From positions 250,001-314,000 of the forward strand of contig JAQFVV010000323.1 in the NCBI GenBank assembly GCA_028023455.1: DNA of 64,000 nt, read 5' to 3'. This document shows, in pieces, positions 33,946 to 48,029 of this stretch. Position 1 is the first letter of the stretch. Each line of letters begins with the position of its first letter. The translations under genes were made by a program, and so were the position numbers. The DNA comes from Epiperipatus broadwayi. Taxonomy: Eukaryota; Onychophora; Udeonychophora; Euonychophora; Peripatidae. Below the pieces are notes generated by a model that saw only the letters and a program-made list of their open reading frames with translations, searched no databases and had not been told where the DNA came from.

Positions 33946-35697
33946 ATGGAAGAATTTAGTTTATACGATAGTTTGGGTGGGTCTCAAGAGACACCATCTC
34001 CAGACATGGCTGCATTGTCCCCTGACCTTGAATCAGGAAATGAAGCTATAGATATGTCCTATGGAGAGTCTAGTAAGATGAGAGATAATATTTGTAAAAC
34101 CAGGGATGATGATATGCCGATGTGGGCCAAATCGTTTTTTGCAAAATTAGAGTCTAGATGAGTAGAAGATAGAGAAAGGTCAGAAGAGATGTTTGCCAAA
34201 TTAGAGTATGGTCGAGTAGAAGATAGAAAAAAATCAGAAGAGATGTTTGCAGAACTAAAGTCTGGTCAAGTAAAACTAAAGTCTGGTCAAGTAAAACTAG
34301 AGTCTGGTCAAGTAAAATTGAAATCAGAATTAAGAGAAGAATTAAAGTCAGGACAAACAGAATTGAAATTAGAACTAAAAGAAATAAAGTTGAGTCAAGA
34401 TAAGTCAGAGGAAAGGTTGGCAGAAATAAAATTGGAAGTTTCAGAAATAAGGTCAGAAATGGTAGAAATAAATACTAGTATAGTTAGGCAGATGCAAGTT
34501 ATGAAGAAGAAAGTAATAAGTCAGGAATCAGATATAGCAATAGAAGTAAAATTGAGTCAAAAGAAATCAGAGGAGAGGATAGTTGAAATAAAGTCAGAAA
34601 TGTCAGAGATAAAATTAGAAGTGAAACTAGAAACAAAGCTAGAAGCAAGGTTAAGAATACCCAAAATGAAGCTAGAAATGCAAAAGAGTATTAATGACCA
34701 ATTTATGCAGATTAATAAGAATGTTAGTTTAGCTAGTGATGAAGTAAATGTATCCAAAGAGCTTAGAGAAATAGTTAATCAAGACTCAAAATTAGATCAA
34801 AATGGAGATATAGATATGCTTAAAGATTTCAAGAAGAATCTTGATAAACAGAAAGAAGTTGGTAAATTAATGAAGAAAGAAATAATTTCTGTAGACCTGA
34901 AGTATTTAGAAACCTTGGAAAATGAGTTGTTTAAGGTTACTGATAAAAATGAAAATTATATTCCAAAATGTGTTCTTGATTATTTAGAACATAAGGTGAA
35001 GGCGAATGTTTTTAAAAAAATATTTTATGGCGATACTAAATATATAATATGTAGTATGAAATATTTAATAGAAAGTGTTAGTCATGCTAGAGAAGTCGGT
35101 AAAGTGAAAATAAAATGTAAAATGAAGAAGACAAAGATGTTTGATTTAAATTTCCTTGGAAAAGTTATTAATCCAGAAAAAGAGTTAGGCAAAGCTAAAG
35201 TAGAGCTTAAATGTGAAAATAAGAAGAAAAATAAAGCAGATTTTATGAGAGAGGTAATTAGTCACAATAAACATATGAAGAAAATTAAAGTAAAATTCAA
35301 AGAGATGAGTATAGAGAAGGTTAAGATGAGTTATCTTAATAGAGATGTAGATTATATAAGAGATACTGGGAAAGCAAAAGTTAAATTTAAATTAATAAAT
35401 GAAAAGATAGTTAATTTAAATTTTAGTAGAAAGATTATTGATGAAGAAAAAGAAGTTGGAAAGGCTAAAGTCAAACTAAAGAAAGTAAACAGAAAGTTGA
35501 TTAATGTTATGGGTTTAAAGATATCCAGAAATAAAAGGATAGAGCATAGAAAGGTAAAAAATAGAATAAAGAAGATTGAGATAATGTCTCTTAGAGATAA
35601 ACTTGTTAGAAGAGAGGAAATAAAGAATAATCGAGCAAGGTTTAAAGTTACTCAAAATGCTCGCAGTTTGGTTCCATGTCGTGCAAGACATGATTAA
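33946..35697 (+). pseudogene. Lysine-rich repeat protein of element 3 (unknown function, one nonsense codon)
   Basis: The frame runs from an ATG at 33946 (MEEFSLYDSLGGSQETPSPD) to 35697, about 583 codons, with a single TGA at 34159-34161. The aligned codon in the next internal repeat is CGA, so this is a probable C-to-T nonsense change. The N-terminal third is charged coiled coil with repeats VEDR.(R/K)SEEMFA and LKSGQVK (several tandem copies). The C-terminal half has about six loosely spaced units of the form EKE.GKAKVK.K, strongly basic. There is no capsid, zinc knuckle, protease or polymerase motif. Position and coiled coil suggest a Gag-like packaging role for the element RNA, but homology to Gag is not visible and I do not recognise the family. 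Confidence 0.6.
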
Positions 35698-35925
35698 GAA
35701 AAGTCATACCTATTGTTCAATATAAAATTTAGTTATTTTTTTATCTTGCTTATTTAATGTTATTAAATATAATAAGAACAAGTGTTTGTAAAAGCATTAA
35801 ATGTTTTTTTTATTGTTGTATGTTTATTTGACAAACATAATTTTTTAATTGAGGAATGATTTTAATGTAAAATTTGAATGTGTTATTAATATTGATTGTA
35901 GTTTATCCAATTCATTTTTCTTTCA

Positions 35926-35939
35926 TAAGGGGAAAGGAT
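35926..35939 (+). promoter_or_regulatory. Polypurine tract of element 3
   Basis: The bases aaggggaaaggat directly precede the 3' LTR start (TGTAACC), as expected for the plus-strand primer. Confidence 0.75.
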
Positions 35940-38598
35940 TGTAACCTTCCAGGTTGGCACTAGAAAGAAATATGGGAAGGTCACATTTGGGATAAAGATA
36001 ATTAGTTGAGAAAAATGAATTGTGATATAATATAATATTCGGAATTGAATTTTTGGGGAAAAATTAGGCCTAAACTGTGATATCATTAATATTTAAAATT
36101 GAGTTTTAAAAAAATAAAATCTAAACTGTGATGTGATTTGCTAATTGAAATTTGGATTTTAACAAAAATTAAAATTTTAAATAGATATATTGATGGGTGG
36201 AGTTTTGGAACTATATGTTTAGTGGTAGATGTTTGTGTACAATAGAAAATTTACATATCATCATAGACAGATGCATATGTGTATTATTAATTAGAATTTT
36301 TTTTATATGTTATTTATAAATTACTGATTATAGATTGTCTTAAAATCTTAGGTTTTAAAAATGATAAAGATTATTTGAAATAGTAAATGACATTTTAAAA
36401 TTAATAATTAATGTTTAATATTTTTTTTAATTACTATGTATAGTAAATTCAAACATTATATTGTTTAAAATTTTATAAATAATATTTCTGGCAAGCTTCC
36501 AAAGTTGTCATGGAAACATAGAGGGCGTGAAGAGAAAAAGACAGGGTTTACAACTAAAAAAGTAATAATAAAAAAAAAGCTCCAAGGAAGAAGATAAGAA
36601 ACTTAAAAGATTTTTTAAAAAAAAACTCTAATAGTATAACAAATATAAAAAGAAATCACAAGGATTATAATAATACCTTTATGGGAAATTTATATTGTAA
36701 AACTGGAGTTACCATGAAGGAATAGACTCAAAAGGGTTACCTGTCTTCAAATCTCTACCAAAATTCATGATTCGAATCTACTACCTATAAAATTGCCTGG
36801 ATGTCTCTAAGTTAAGTTATTACTATTATAATCTATTTTAATGTATATTAAAAATGAATAACATTAAGATGGCAACGTTTTGTAAGATAGAGCTATTTCA
36901 AATTTTAACTTTAGACGCTAAAATTAAATGCCTAATTTTTTTTAATTTAAGGAATTTGCTATTAATATTCGATAAAACAAAATTTAAAATGAAAAAAGAT
37001 ATATATATCCAATATGATATCAAGAAGATACTTTATATTATATCACTTCACTATACACACGTCTGTAACAGGATAATTTTCAATGCATGCAAATGTAATT
37101 ATAAAGCTTATCACAAAATTCTAAAAGGAAAAGACTATTGTCATTCTTAACAAAAATATGCTTTAACAATGGATAGACATTTTTTTTTATCTTAGAATTT
37201 ACGGTGTCATTGAAATTAATATATGTGTTTCTTAACTTTCAAATTTTTTTTAAAAAAAAAAACATTTTACATGTAATAATGAGGTATTGACAAATAATTT
37301 TTTTTTTTTATAATAGATGTATAAACATTTTTTTGTGTGTGTGTTTTGTGTACCTTTAAAAAAAATGAAGCAATGTAATTTCATATATATATATTATGAT
37401 ATGATAATGTGTTTGGTATAATCCGGAGATTATACTATAGGTGATTATATATGTTCGGATGTGTGCGTGATGTTACGTATTATTATTATTATTATTTTTT
37501 TTAATTATATTTATTAAGCTGAATTTCGATAATGATTGTTATAAAAAAAAATAAAGAATTAAAACCTTGTCAGTTATAAGTTTATTATATAGGGAGTAGA
37601 TTAAAATAAGTTAACGATAGAAATGGTCAGGAATGATTAGATTAAGTATATAGATTAAGTGTTTTAGTATTGTAGTCCCATGCTTGTCTCTAATTTTGTA
37701 CAGTTAATGCTAGATGGAATATATATAATAATTATAACGGACAAGTGTTATTTAAAATTCTATAATATTTCTAAAAGATTATTAATTTTTATTATCATCA
37801 AAGCGTTATAGATAATTTAATAGGATGTAATTTGGAAATTCATGATATTTACTATATAAACAAATGCACATATTCGAAGATATATAATGCACATATTAAA
37901 AAGTAGTCAATTTTCATTTTATCACAGAAAAATGTAATGGGTGATAAAGGTATCAATAATATTTTTTTTAGTTATGATTTATTTTTGATTTTATTTTTTT
38001 TTATAATAAATATTTTATTGAATCAACAGCTTATAGGAATTCCTTGATTATATACGTTCGATTCTTCATTTCCACACACACACATCTAATTATCATAGTA
38101 TAGTTATGGAAGATATGGGTTGTCAAAATAATTCTAGTTTTAGTTAAATTTGTTTGGTGGTAATAAATTTCAGTATTATAATACCAATAACACATTTTAC
38201 TTTGCTTGGAATAGATAGTGATATGGATAGAAAAGTACCCGGTCCTAATGATTATCTATTCTATGTTAAATATGAACTTCTATTAAAAGAACATTTTTAT
38301 GATTGTGCAATAGTTTTAGTATTGAACAGATGCCCTGAATATAATTAAATTAATCTTATAATATTATTGTCTATAGATGTTTGTATTATTCTATTGGCCT
38401 CATATATAAAGACCATACCCTATAACCTCAACTGAGCTAAGCCGTAGGGTAATTATAATATAAAATCTTTTAACTAACTTTAAATATAATTTATAATGAT
38501 AAATTTTATTCTATATTGCATAGAATTGGCGCCTGGGCAATTATAAATATAGTAAAGTAGATAAGTGAAGAAGATGGAGGTTATAGGATAGGGTTTCA
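35940..38598 (+). repeat. 3' LTR of element 3
   Basis: 2659 bp, near-identical to 29196-31863 and containing the same two small frames (36854-37150 and 38154-38348). It ends GGGTTTCA before (AT)n. Confidence 0.87.
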
Positions 38599-38648
38599 AT
38601 ATATATATATATATATTGAAACCTCCCTTCTCTATATATATATATATA

Positions 38649-38690
<42 letters not shown>
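38599..38690. repeat. (AT)n tracts at the right border of element 3
   Basis: AT runs interrupted by ttgaaacctcccttctc. Because the LTR ends in tttcaa, the first run is framed by complementary tttcaat and attgaaa. Confidence 0.85.
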
Positions 38691-38692
<2 letters not shown>

Positions 38693-39663
38693 CTTAATAA
38701 CACATTTAAACCAATATAACATAATAATAAACATGAGTAATAAAAACATTTAATCACATTTTAATTTGTTCCCTACTTTATAGTTTGTTCATTTACCATG
38801 AACTGACTGATGAGGAAAAATGATGTCATGGGCAAAACATTTTATGAGTAATGCATCCATATATTTTTATTATATTTGATATTAATGTTTAATCATGGTA
38901 CTGAAAACATAGTAAACTCTCAAACTATTTTAGCAATAAAATAATAATACCATAGTGCTAGTCAATCCTTTCTGCAAACACAAATTTCTATAAAATAAAA
39001 CTGGTTCTTCACGTTTAATAGCAAAAAAAAATCTTCTCAAAATTATTTTATTGATTTTTTTTCCTTTGTTCGTGGTAAATTAATAAAACAATCAAAATGA
39101 TTCTACTATTTTGAATCATTTCAAAATGTTCTTGTTTACATTTAAATTTATTATCACTTCCAACATTTCACCAGCTATTACAAAGTGTATATTTTTTTGG
39201 TTCATTTATGTTTTATATTAATAGTATTAAGTATTTCTTATGTAATATAATAAATGACTATTGTTTGGTTCTATAAGAATTTCCATGAAATATGTTTAAT
39301 AACTAACTATGAATTAAACATTTTATTTTGCATTTATTAGCACTGTAAATGTATTTTTAAGTTTTTATTTCTAATGATGATTTAATTTGGTGCCCATAGA
39401 GTTTATCAGACGATTTTTTTTCTTTAAAAAACTATAAAGTTAAGTTCCTCATTTTATAAAGTGATTAAACATTATAACATTTAAAGTAATTTTTCACTTT
39501 GTTTGATTTAATTTTTAAAAGTTTTATTCAAAATTATTATTTTTATCATCTTTTTATTAAGATGATAATTTACAAGCAAACTTATTTTTCTTCTTTATTT
39601 ATAAAGAGCGCAAACATTTTTTTTTCTTGCCACTCTAAATAAATCACACACAACTTTTAAATA
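38691..39663. other. AT-rich sequence, no gene
   Basis: Nothing recognised. A ctgatgagg near 38808 was tested as a hammerhead and rejected. Confidence 0.45.
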
Positions 39664-40014
39664 TTAATAAGAGCATTAAGCTATTGCACATGCACTTTGT
39701 AGATTTTTAAAAATAAATGAATACTCCCACTTCAAACACAAGATAAGTCTTTGGAAAAGATAGAATGAATCTATTTCTTTTGAACCCAAACGCTTATGTA
39801 TGGGCAAATCTTAAGTATTTAAAAGTAATTGTTTAATATCCCCACACTCTCACTTCCAAATACTTAAGATTTTCCCATGCATAAGCATTTGGGTTTGAAA
39901 AGATAGATTCATTCTAGCTTTTCCAAAGACATATCTTGTGTTTGAAGTGGGGGTATTCACTTATTGTTAAAAATCTACAAAGTGCATGTGCAATAGCTTA
40001 ATGCTGTTATTAAA
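39664..40014. repeat. Long foldback element (about 350 bp)
   Basis: Left arm about 39664-39825 and right arm about 39855-40014 are near-complementary over some 160 bp. Shared landmarks are agctattgcacatgcacttt, cacttcaaacacaagata and the aagcatttgggtt segment with their complements. It is the largest local member of the foldback family (3745-3838, 52891-53094). No coding capacity; the RNA would form a long hairpin. Confidence 0.8.
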
Positions 40015-41162
<1,148 letters not shown>

Positions 41163-41439
41163 TCATTTTATATTATTGAAATCTTACAATATGCATGAAA
41201 TCTCTTTTTCACTGAAGCAAATTTTGTAGTGTGTTTCGAATAGTCCAAGTTTTTATCATTGTCAGAATATTTAAGGATATAATTCACTGAATTTTAGAAA
41301 TACGGTGTAGCAAACACTATAACCTACCATTGATATAATTCACTGATTATATTGCAATTGTTATTAAGTAAAATTAATAATTTTTCAGATTTGATTATTT
41401 AAATAATGTTTGATATAATCAAGCCTACCATAAGATTAC

Positions 41440-42075
41440 AATATATAATTTTCCATTCATTTTCAATCAATCAATTAATAAACAATTTTTAGTAGTCATG
41501 TAAATATTCACACAATTATTCAAATTATTTTTATTGGAGTATGTTTCATATATTTGTTTTCTTTTTAGATCTTTGATGAACTTTAAATATTTACTACTTT
41601 TTGTAGCATCTATTCTATTCCCATATTTCAAGTAATGAATATATAATGCATATTTATCATCTCTTCTTTTAAAGGTATTATGTTCTTTGGCTCTTGCCTC
41701 TAATTGTTTTCCAGTCTGCCTAAAGTAAATCATTTTACAAATTTTGCATGCAATTTTATATACAATTCCTTTATTATACTGAAAATCATCTCTTATTCAT
41801 AATTAACTATTAATTGATCAATATTTGTACTATTTGACCAGCCAATATTTATATTCTCATCAATATAATTTTTGTTATATCTTAAAGTATTATACATATT
41901 AGGATAATATGAAAGTTTAATCCATTTCTTACTTGATTCATGATTAGCATTATCAATATCATTATTATTTTCAAAAATGTTATCATTTACTATAGATTTT
42001 TTAGAATTAAAAATATATTGGTAATAGTTTTAGGATTATATCCATAATCTTTATATAATTTACTAGTCTGTTTGC
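41440..42075 (-). pseudogene. Penelope-like element fragment: linker and GIY-YIG endonuclease region
   Basis: On the minus strand, MIYFRQTGKQLEARAKEH followed by YALYIHYLKYGNRIDATKS is the same GIY-YIG-type region as in the copy at 53613-54071. Upstream (near 42060) KLYKDYGYNPKTI matches the linker of that copy. Frames are broken in between. The reverse transcriptase part is absent, so this is a dead 5'-truncated copy. The family encodes RT plus a GIY-YIG endonuclease that nicks the target DNA. Confidence 0.75.
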
Positions 42076-42572
42076 ATGTGTAGTACCAAAACACATGACA
42101 GCATAAGTGTGTGCCAGAGAATTCAACTATCATATGCAGAGTAAATGAAAAGTTAAGGAAGCCTTCTTCATCTCCAGAGACAAAAGACGCCATCAATAGG
42201 AAGGACACTTTATCAAGGAAATGGAATGCCTAGCATAATCAACACAAATTTGCATATCATTAACCACATTAACAGTTAAGTTATGATTATGAAGGCTGTA
42301 CTTTTTGAAAGTGCTAAGCAGATTCATTCGTATTTATTTATTAACAATTTACAGCTTTGAAGACAATTGTGCTACACACACAAATGAATTAGTAAATATT
42401 GATGAGATCAGGTTGTGAAATTAGTAGCTTAATATCATCAATATTTATAAATGAATTAGAAAATATTGTAATTAAAAAGGGTAATTAATCAAGAAATAAT
42501 ACATTATTCTAGATAAGTGGATGATATTTTAATTATTAGTAATAAAAAGTAATAAATAATATTTATAATTAG

Positions 42573-42580
<8 letters not shown>
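42076..42580. other. AT-rich sequence, no gene
   Basis: Nothing recognised. Confidence 0.4.

Positions 42581-42581
<1 letters not shown>

Positions 42582-42645
<64 letters not shown>
42582..42645. repeat. (AT)n tract at the left border of element 2
   Basis: AT dinucleotide runs with a short interruption (aatactaa), directly abutting the LTR at 42646. Confidence 0.85.
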
Positions 42646-42648
<3 letters not shown>

Positions 42649-44659
42649 AAGAGTATTTATATATACTCATACATACATATAATCAATATGTATACATTAT
42701 ATTTGTATTCTTATATTTATAGAAATATAATATGTAATTTAGTAAATTAGTATTTTTCATTCTTTATAATGAAAAACCATTGTTGGAGAAAAGACAGTTG
42801 ACATAGTGATAACCTCTGGGTTCACATACAGTTTATCGAATTAAAGGAAATGAAATTAACTTAGTGATTTAGTATCAAATTGTATTGTAACATGTAGAAT
42901 GCGATATGCTTCAGCAACTCATGCAGCTAGATAGAAAAATAATTTTATTTTTATTAGAAGATTAAGGATTCTATTCTTGCAGCTCTATCCTCACAAAGTT
43001 TTATACCATGTTCAATTTAAAAGAACAGTGTATAAAATAAAATCTATATTTTGAATGATTTAATACTTATTAGAAGAAATTTCTAATATTTTTTTTAAAG
43101 AAAGTAATTTGAATATATTTTTTGTGTTCCATAAAAATCATTATAATTTGAGTTTTAAATGTAAATTTTATTTTAAAGAAGAACATGTTTATAAAAACTT
43201 CAACTAAATTTAATGTACTTTACATTATAAGGAAAATTCACAGTGAGTAGAACCCCTATTTATCATGGGATATATAAAATGCACTGGCCTAGTCAAATAT
43301 ATATGTGTGAATAACATCTTTTGCTGAATGCCTACAAAATTATATAAAAGTTATATTTTCAAAATTGAATTATAATTGTTAATAAAGGAACTGTGTATTA
43401 ACCAAATTGAAATCTACATACAAAGAGGAAACTAAATGTCAACTAGGGATATGCTATTATTTTCTTTAATGTATAACAATGAAGGAATTAAAAATTGCAT
43501 CATCAAATGATTTTCATTCACGAATTCAAGGAACATCTGAGACTAATGTATTAGCTTTTAAAAATATCATTTAAGTTTTTGAAAATTATAATTGGGAAAG
43601 ATTAATTTCATTTCCTTCATTATCGTATTCATTTCATTAAAGAAATGAATAATAAGAGAGAATTAATAATTTAAAATATTTTTCTTTTTATTTATGATTA
43701 ACAAAAATTTAGATGTAGGTTAAGAAATATTAATATGGGAAAGGCATGTAAAAATATAAGGGATAAAGTGAACTTGGAGGTAAAAAAATTAAATTATTTA
43801 TAAATTCACATACTATTATTTTCGGTGACATGACACTATATTGTTTATACTAATTTAAATAATCTAATAACCATAATGTATGATAAGTGGATAAATGACT
43901 AACATTGATATGAAATATATATTTTTATATTAATAAAGATAAATTAGTACAATCATTTTAACGAATGAAAATATTATATATAAATGATTGGATTATTATT
44001 TATATAATCTAATTATCATAAAATAGTGTTAATATAAAAGTCTTAATATTTAGACACTTATATTTTATATATGTTGTAAAATCATGTGGTGTTATAAGTT
44101 AGAAAATATATCTACTGTAAGTAAATAGAATATTTATATTTCTAATATAAGGAAGTAGATATATAAACAATTATTTATATATTATAAAGTTTAAGATATT
44201 TATTTGTTAAATAAATAATTATTATGTTTTTTATATTAAACTAAATGAGTTTTAAATTTGTTTTATTTATTTATTTGATTTTGTAAGATAAGAACAAACA
44301 TTTAATATAATAATCTTTATTGATTATTATATTCACTTTATAAAACCCATTTCAAAGAGTTATTGAGATTTGTTGTTAATATTACTCTAGTATATTGATA
44401 GGAACCCCTGAAGAGAGTCAATTATTAAACTTCCCCGAGTTCGAAATCTGAGCATAACGGTTATGTCAATTAAGGTGAAAATTGATTTGATGTGGTTTAG
44501 ATATAATTTATTAATAATAAATTATTTATTTGGAACATATATAGTTTATATCAAAATTTAATCACATCATTCGTAGCATCCTATATGAAGATCTTAAATC
44601 TGACTATAGTGAGATGCGACTGCCTTAAATTATCTTGTTGAGAGAGTGCATACCATTAC
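42646..44659 (+). repeat. 5' LTR of element 2
   Basis: About 2014 bp, AT-rich, TG start, ending gagtgcataccattac. Many substitutions and indels relative to 48722-50692. Confidence 0.8.
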
Positions 44660-44662
44660 TTA

Positions 44663-44680
44663 TGGCACATCCAAGTGAGG
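44663..44680 (+). promoter_or_regulatory. Primer-binding site of element 2, tRNA-Lys-like
   Basis: TGGCACATCCAAGTGAGG begins three bases after the LTR and aligns with the tRNA-Lys-type site (TGGCGCCCAACGTGGGGC) with several changes. A short tandem duplication (cttgaatcatagattcaata and ccttgaatcacagattccat) follows at about 44689-44732. Confidence 0.55.
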
Positions 44681-45058
44681 CTCTTGAATCATAGATTCAA
44701 TATCATTATGGCCTTGAATCACAGATTCCATACCAATATAAAACTTTGAGAGATAAATATTATTAATAATAATTTCATATATTAAATGTATTGTGAAATA
44801 GTAGAAAATAAAATAATGGAGACTTGAAAATTAAATAGTTAAAATTTAAATGAATAGATCTCTCGCTTAAAAATATAATTTTAAAATTAGGCATTAGAGT
44901 AAGAACACATATATATTTGAAAAGAATAAGGCATCGCATTAATATCCTATGATAAATAATATATTATCGTATAAGTAAAGATATAGTTAAAATATAATTT
45001 TATTATTACAAGAAGTAAGTATAAAATATTTTCTTCTAATACTGATAATAATATAGAA

Positions 45059-46015
45059 ATGCAAACTGAGATACTTAGTTCAAATATAGCTGATGATACT
45101 ATGAATAGTACCAATGAACAAATAGATATAGATGTGTCTGAAAATAATTCTATGTTAGATATTCATGTTCCAAAAACTATGGATATTATTGACAAACCTA
45201 TAGAAAGTAAAACCAGTGATAATAATTCATCATTAAGTCAAATGATGTTAATGATGCAACAAATGAAGGAGAATTTAAATGCAAATATGATACCATAATG
45301 GAAAACATGCATACTCAGATGAAAAATCTGAAAGATTTATCTACAAACATAAATACCAAAATGAAAAAGATGGATACAAAGATGGAAAATCTGAAAGTAG
45401 ATATCACAAATGAATTATCAATAAGATTAGATAATATAAAAATAGATTTGAAGTATGAGGTATCACAAATACAAACGAACAAAAATAGAAAATAAAGTAG
45501 AAAACAAATTTTTAGAAATAAAAACTATATACAATCATCTCCAAATTGATATGTATAAAATCCAAGAAGAGACTGAAAAGGTTTTAGATGAGAAAATAAA
45601 AGACGTCCACATAGAAATTAATAACGCAGAAAAAAATTCAATCTATGGAAAAAAGATTTTCAGTGTTTAAATGTGAAACAAAATTTAATTGATTCAGATG
45701 TAAAGTTAAATAAAGATAATATTGAAATATTATTAGAGAATCAATCGGAAATATTTAATGAATTGGAGAATAAAAATATTACCGTAGATCAAACCATAAG
45801 AGTTTTGAACGATGAGTTTGAGAAAGAAAGAAAAATAATGATGGAAAATTATACCCAAGCTTGTAAAAGGATTAAATTATCTAGTATCAAATAAGACACT
45901 ACTTCAGATAAATTTAATCAAATATTAGAAGCTATTAATAGAATAAAGGAAGATCCAAATAAAAAGGAACATCAAGATGAAATGGTGATTGAGATGGAAA
46001 ACATGCAAAGAGAAC

Positions 46016-46107
<92 letters not shown>

Positions 46108-46770
46108 TCTATAGGAGACTTTGCTCACCACCACAATCAACAGGCATCAATAAATCTGCAAAAAGAAAATGTTAGCAATACAAATCACACATTACAATCT
46201 AATGTTATAAATCAATTTGGAAAATTAAATCATTTTCAAGGGTTGACACAAATGAAGCTCCAATAGAGCATCTAAAGAGTTTAAATTTATATTTTTCAGT
46301 AAATACTAATTTAACAGAAGTTGAAAAATTGATAGTAGCATACAGTCACTTACAAGGTGATGCTTTATCATGGTGGGAATCATTATTCCAAATACCTAAA
46401 ACTTTTGAAGAATATCAAAAATAATTAATAAATAATTTTTGGAATAATGATCGTCAAGAATCACTGTTGTATCAAATACTTCAGGAAAAATATAAAAATA
46501 TGCCAGGTGAAACCCTTACTAAATTTTTTAGAAGACAAGTATCAAAGCTAAAAACCTTTGATACATATCATTTTAGCCAAAATCAAATTATTCGTATTGT
46601 GAAACACAACTTACCTATGAAAATTGAGCAGTCTTTATTATTTTCCTACGCACAAAATATCGAACAAATTATAGATATTTTGAATAATATTGACTCAAAT
46701 AATGAAAAGGTTAATCAAAATTATGTTGAAAGAAAAAAAAAAATTTCAGTAAATGCTATTAATTATAAAT
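45059..46770 (+). pseudogene. gag: Decayed gag of element 2
   Basis: Pieces in changing frames read as one coiled-coil Gag. They include an MQTEILSSNIADDTMN start, MENMHTQMKNLKDL and related charged heptads, a poly-Asn stretch encoded by an (AAT)n tract (46017-46107), and a capsid region. The capsid has DALSWWESLFQ, then NNFWNNDRQES and QIIRIVKHNLP, matching element 1 Gag. Stops or frameshifts lie near 45297, 45493, 45670, 45892, 46266 and 46424. As in element 1 no zinc knuckle is evident. Non-functional. Confidence 0.8.
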
Positions 46771-47079
46771 AAGAAAACATAAGATTTTTAATCATTCACA
46801 GAGTAAAACAACGAAGAGTGATAATAATGCAGAAGTTAAATTAAGTTCTGATGCACATCACAATTCAAGAATTAACAGTATATCATCTACTAGTGGATTA
46901 AATAAAGGTAAAATAGGATATAATAAAAATCTACCCAAAACAACAGCAAAATTAAATTAATGGGGGTCTTCCAAATAGTCGCTCTTCTCAAAGACCCATA
47001 TTTTAAACGAGGAATAAAAATAAAATTGTAGTTAAACAAATCACCAACATAATATGTTCAAAGGAAGATGATGAACCCA

Positions 47080-47610
47080 AGTATGCTGTACAAAATTGTC
47101 CATTAATTAATATTATGTATGAAGATTTGCAAATTAGAGCCTTATTAGATAGTGGTAGCCAAATATCTGTAATATCTGAAGAATTTTATAAAAGGTTGAT
47201 GGATGAAAATCTATATTTTAAAACTTTACCTCTAAAATTAATACAGGTTACCCTAGCTAACAATAAAAGAACAAAATTAATTCAAAAGCAAATCTGGATC
47301 AAACTAACTATTACTAAAACATGTGTTTATCATGTATTTTCGATATTATCTGGACTTATTCATAAAATGATATTGTGAGTAGACTTTTTACATCTGAACA
47401 AATGTCTGATTGACTTTAAAAATAAAATAGTTAATGTAGGTGATAAAGTTTTAAAGATGACATTATCTCCAAAGTATGATTTATTTGAAATTGGTTGTAT
47501 GGTTTCAAACATATCAGAAATACTTGTAAAATCAAAAATTGCTGAATGAAATTTGATTGATGGTGATAATGTTAATAAATTATAATTTATTCACATATTA
47601 AAGCCCTATC
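47080..47610 (+). pseudogene. pol: Decayed protease region of element 2 pol
   Basis: IRALLDSGSQISVISEEF contains the aspartic protease D-S-G, followed by QVTLANNKRTKL as in element 1 Pol. After a stop at about 47376 the homology continues (FLHLNKCLIDFKNKI) to roughly 47580. Everything from the start of RT onward is missing. Confidence 0.75.
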
Positions 47611-47707
47611 GAGGAAAAATATAACAATTGTCTTAAATAATCAATTAACAAGTTATGTAATACCTAAATTATGTAATAATTATTAGGATTATAGTAAAGA
47701 AATGTAT

Positions 47708-47851
47708 AAATAGGCAAAACTCACTATAGGTATTGCCACACTCAGCAAGCTAGAGTAATCAATGGATGCCAGAAGGCTCGTGCATAAAATCCACATTGAT
47801 TACTCTAGCTTGCTGAGTGTGGCAATATGTATAGTGATTTTTACCTGTTTT
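47708..47851. repeat. Foldback inside element 2, half shared with the LINE 5' region
   Basis: Arms of about 50-60 bp (tgccacactcagcaagctag and its complement) flank the loop atcaatggatgccagaaggc. The left arm plus loop also occurs, diverged, at about 57976-58058 in front of the LINE coding remnant. Inserted at the place where pol is missing. Confidence 0.65.
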
Positions 47852-48029
47852 AACAACAGTTATACACAAGCATAAGATGTGGTGGTCATATGATCAAAAA
47901 TGTAAAGAATTGAGATATGAAAGAAAAGGAAATACAATATATAATTGTGTCTAAGATGGATCATAATATTAATATGGAAACAGAAGACTGGTTACTTATA
48001 GGTTGGCAATTTCACAAATGAATTCCAAC

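Larger units (their letters stand above)
29196..38598 (+). mobile_element. Non-autonomous LTR retrotransposon with 2.66-kb LTRs and no pol
   Basis: Direct repeats 29196-31863 and 35940-38598 begin TGTAACCTTCCAGG and end GGGTTTCA (GGGTTTTA in the left copy). The 4076-bp interior has a tRNA-Lys-like primer-binding site, one long ORF (33946-35697) and a polypurine tract. No protease, RT, RNase H, integrase or capsid domain is found, so it would need enzymes from another element such as element 1. LTR differences are few and mostly homopolymer lengths, indicating recent insertion. It is flanked by (AT)n on both sides. Compare large retrotransposon derivatives (LARD) in plants, which are non-coding, unlike this one. 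Confidence 0.85.

Noticed and set aside
38800-38850. ctgactgatgagg as another hammerhead
   Set aside because: No GAAA at a suitable distance and no stem II or stem I pairing.
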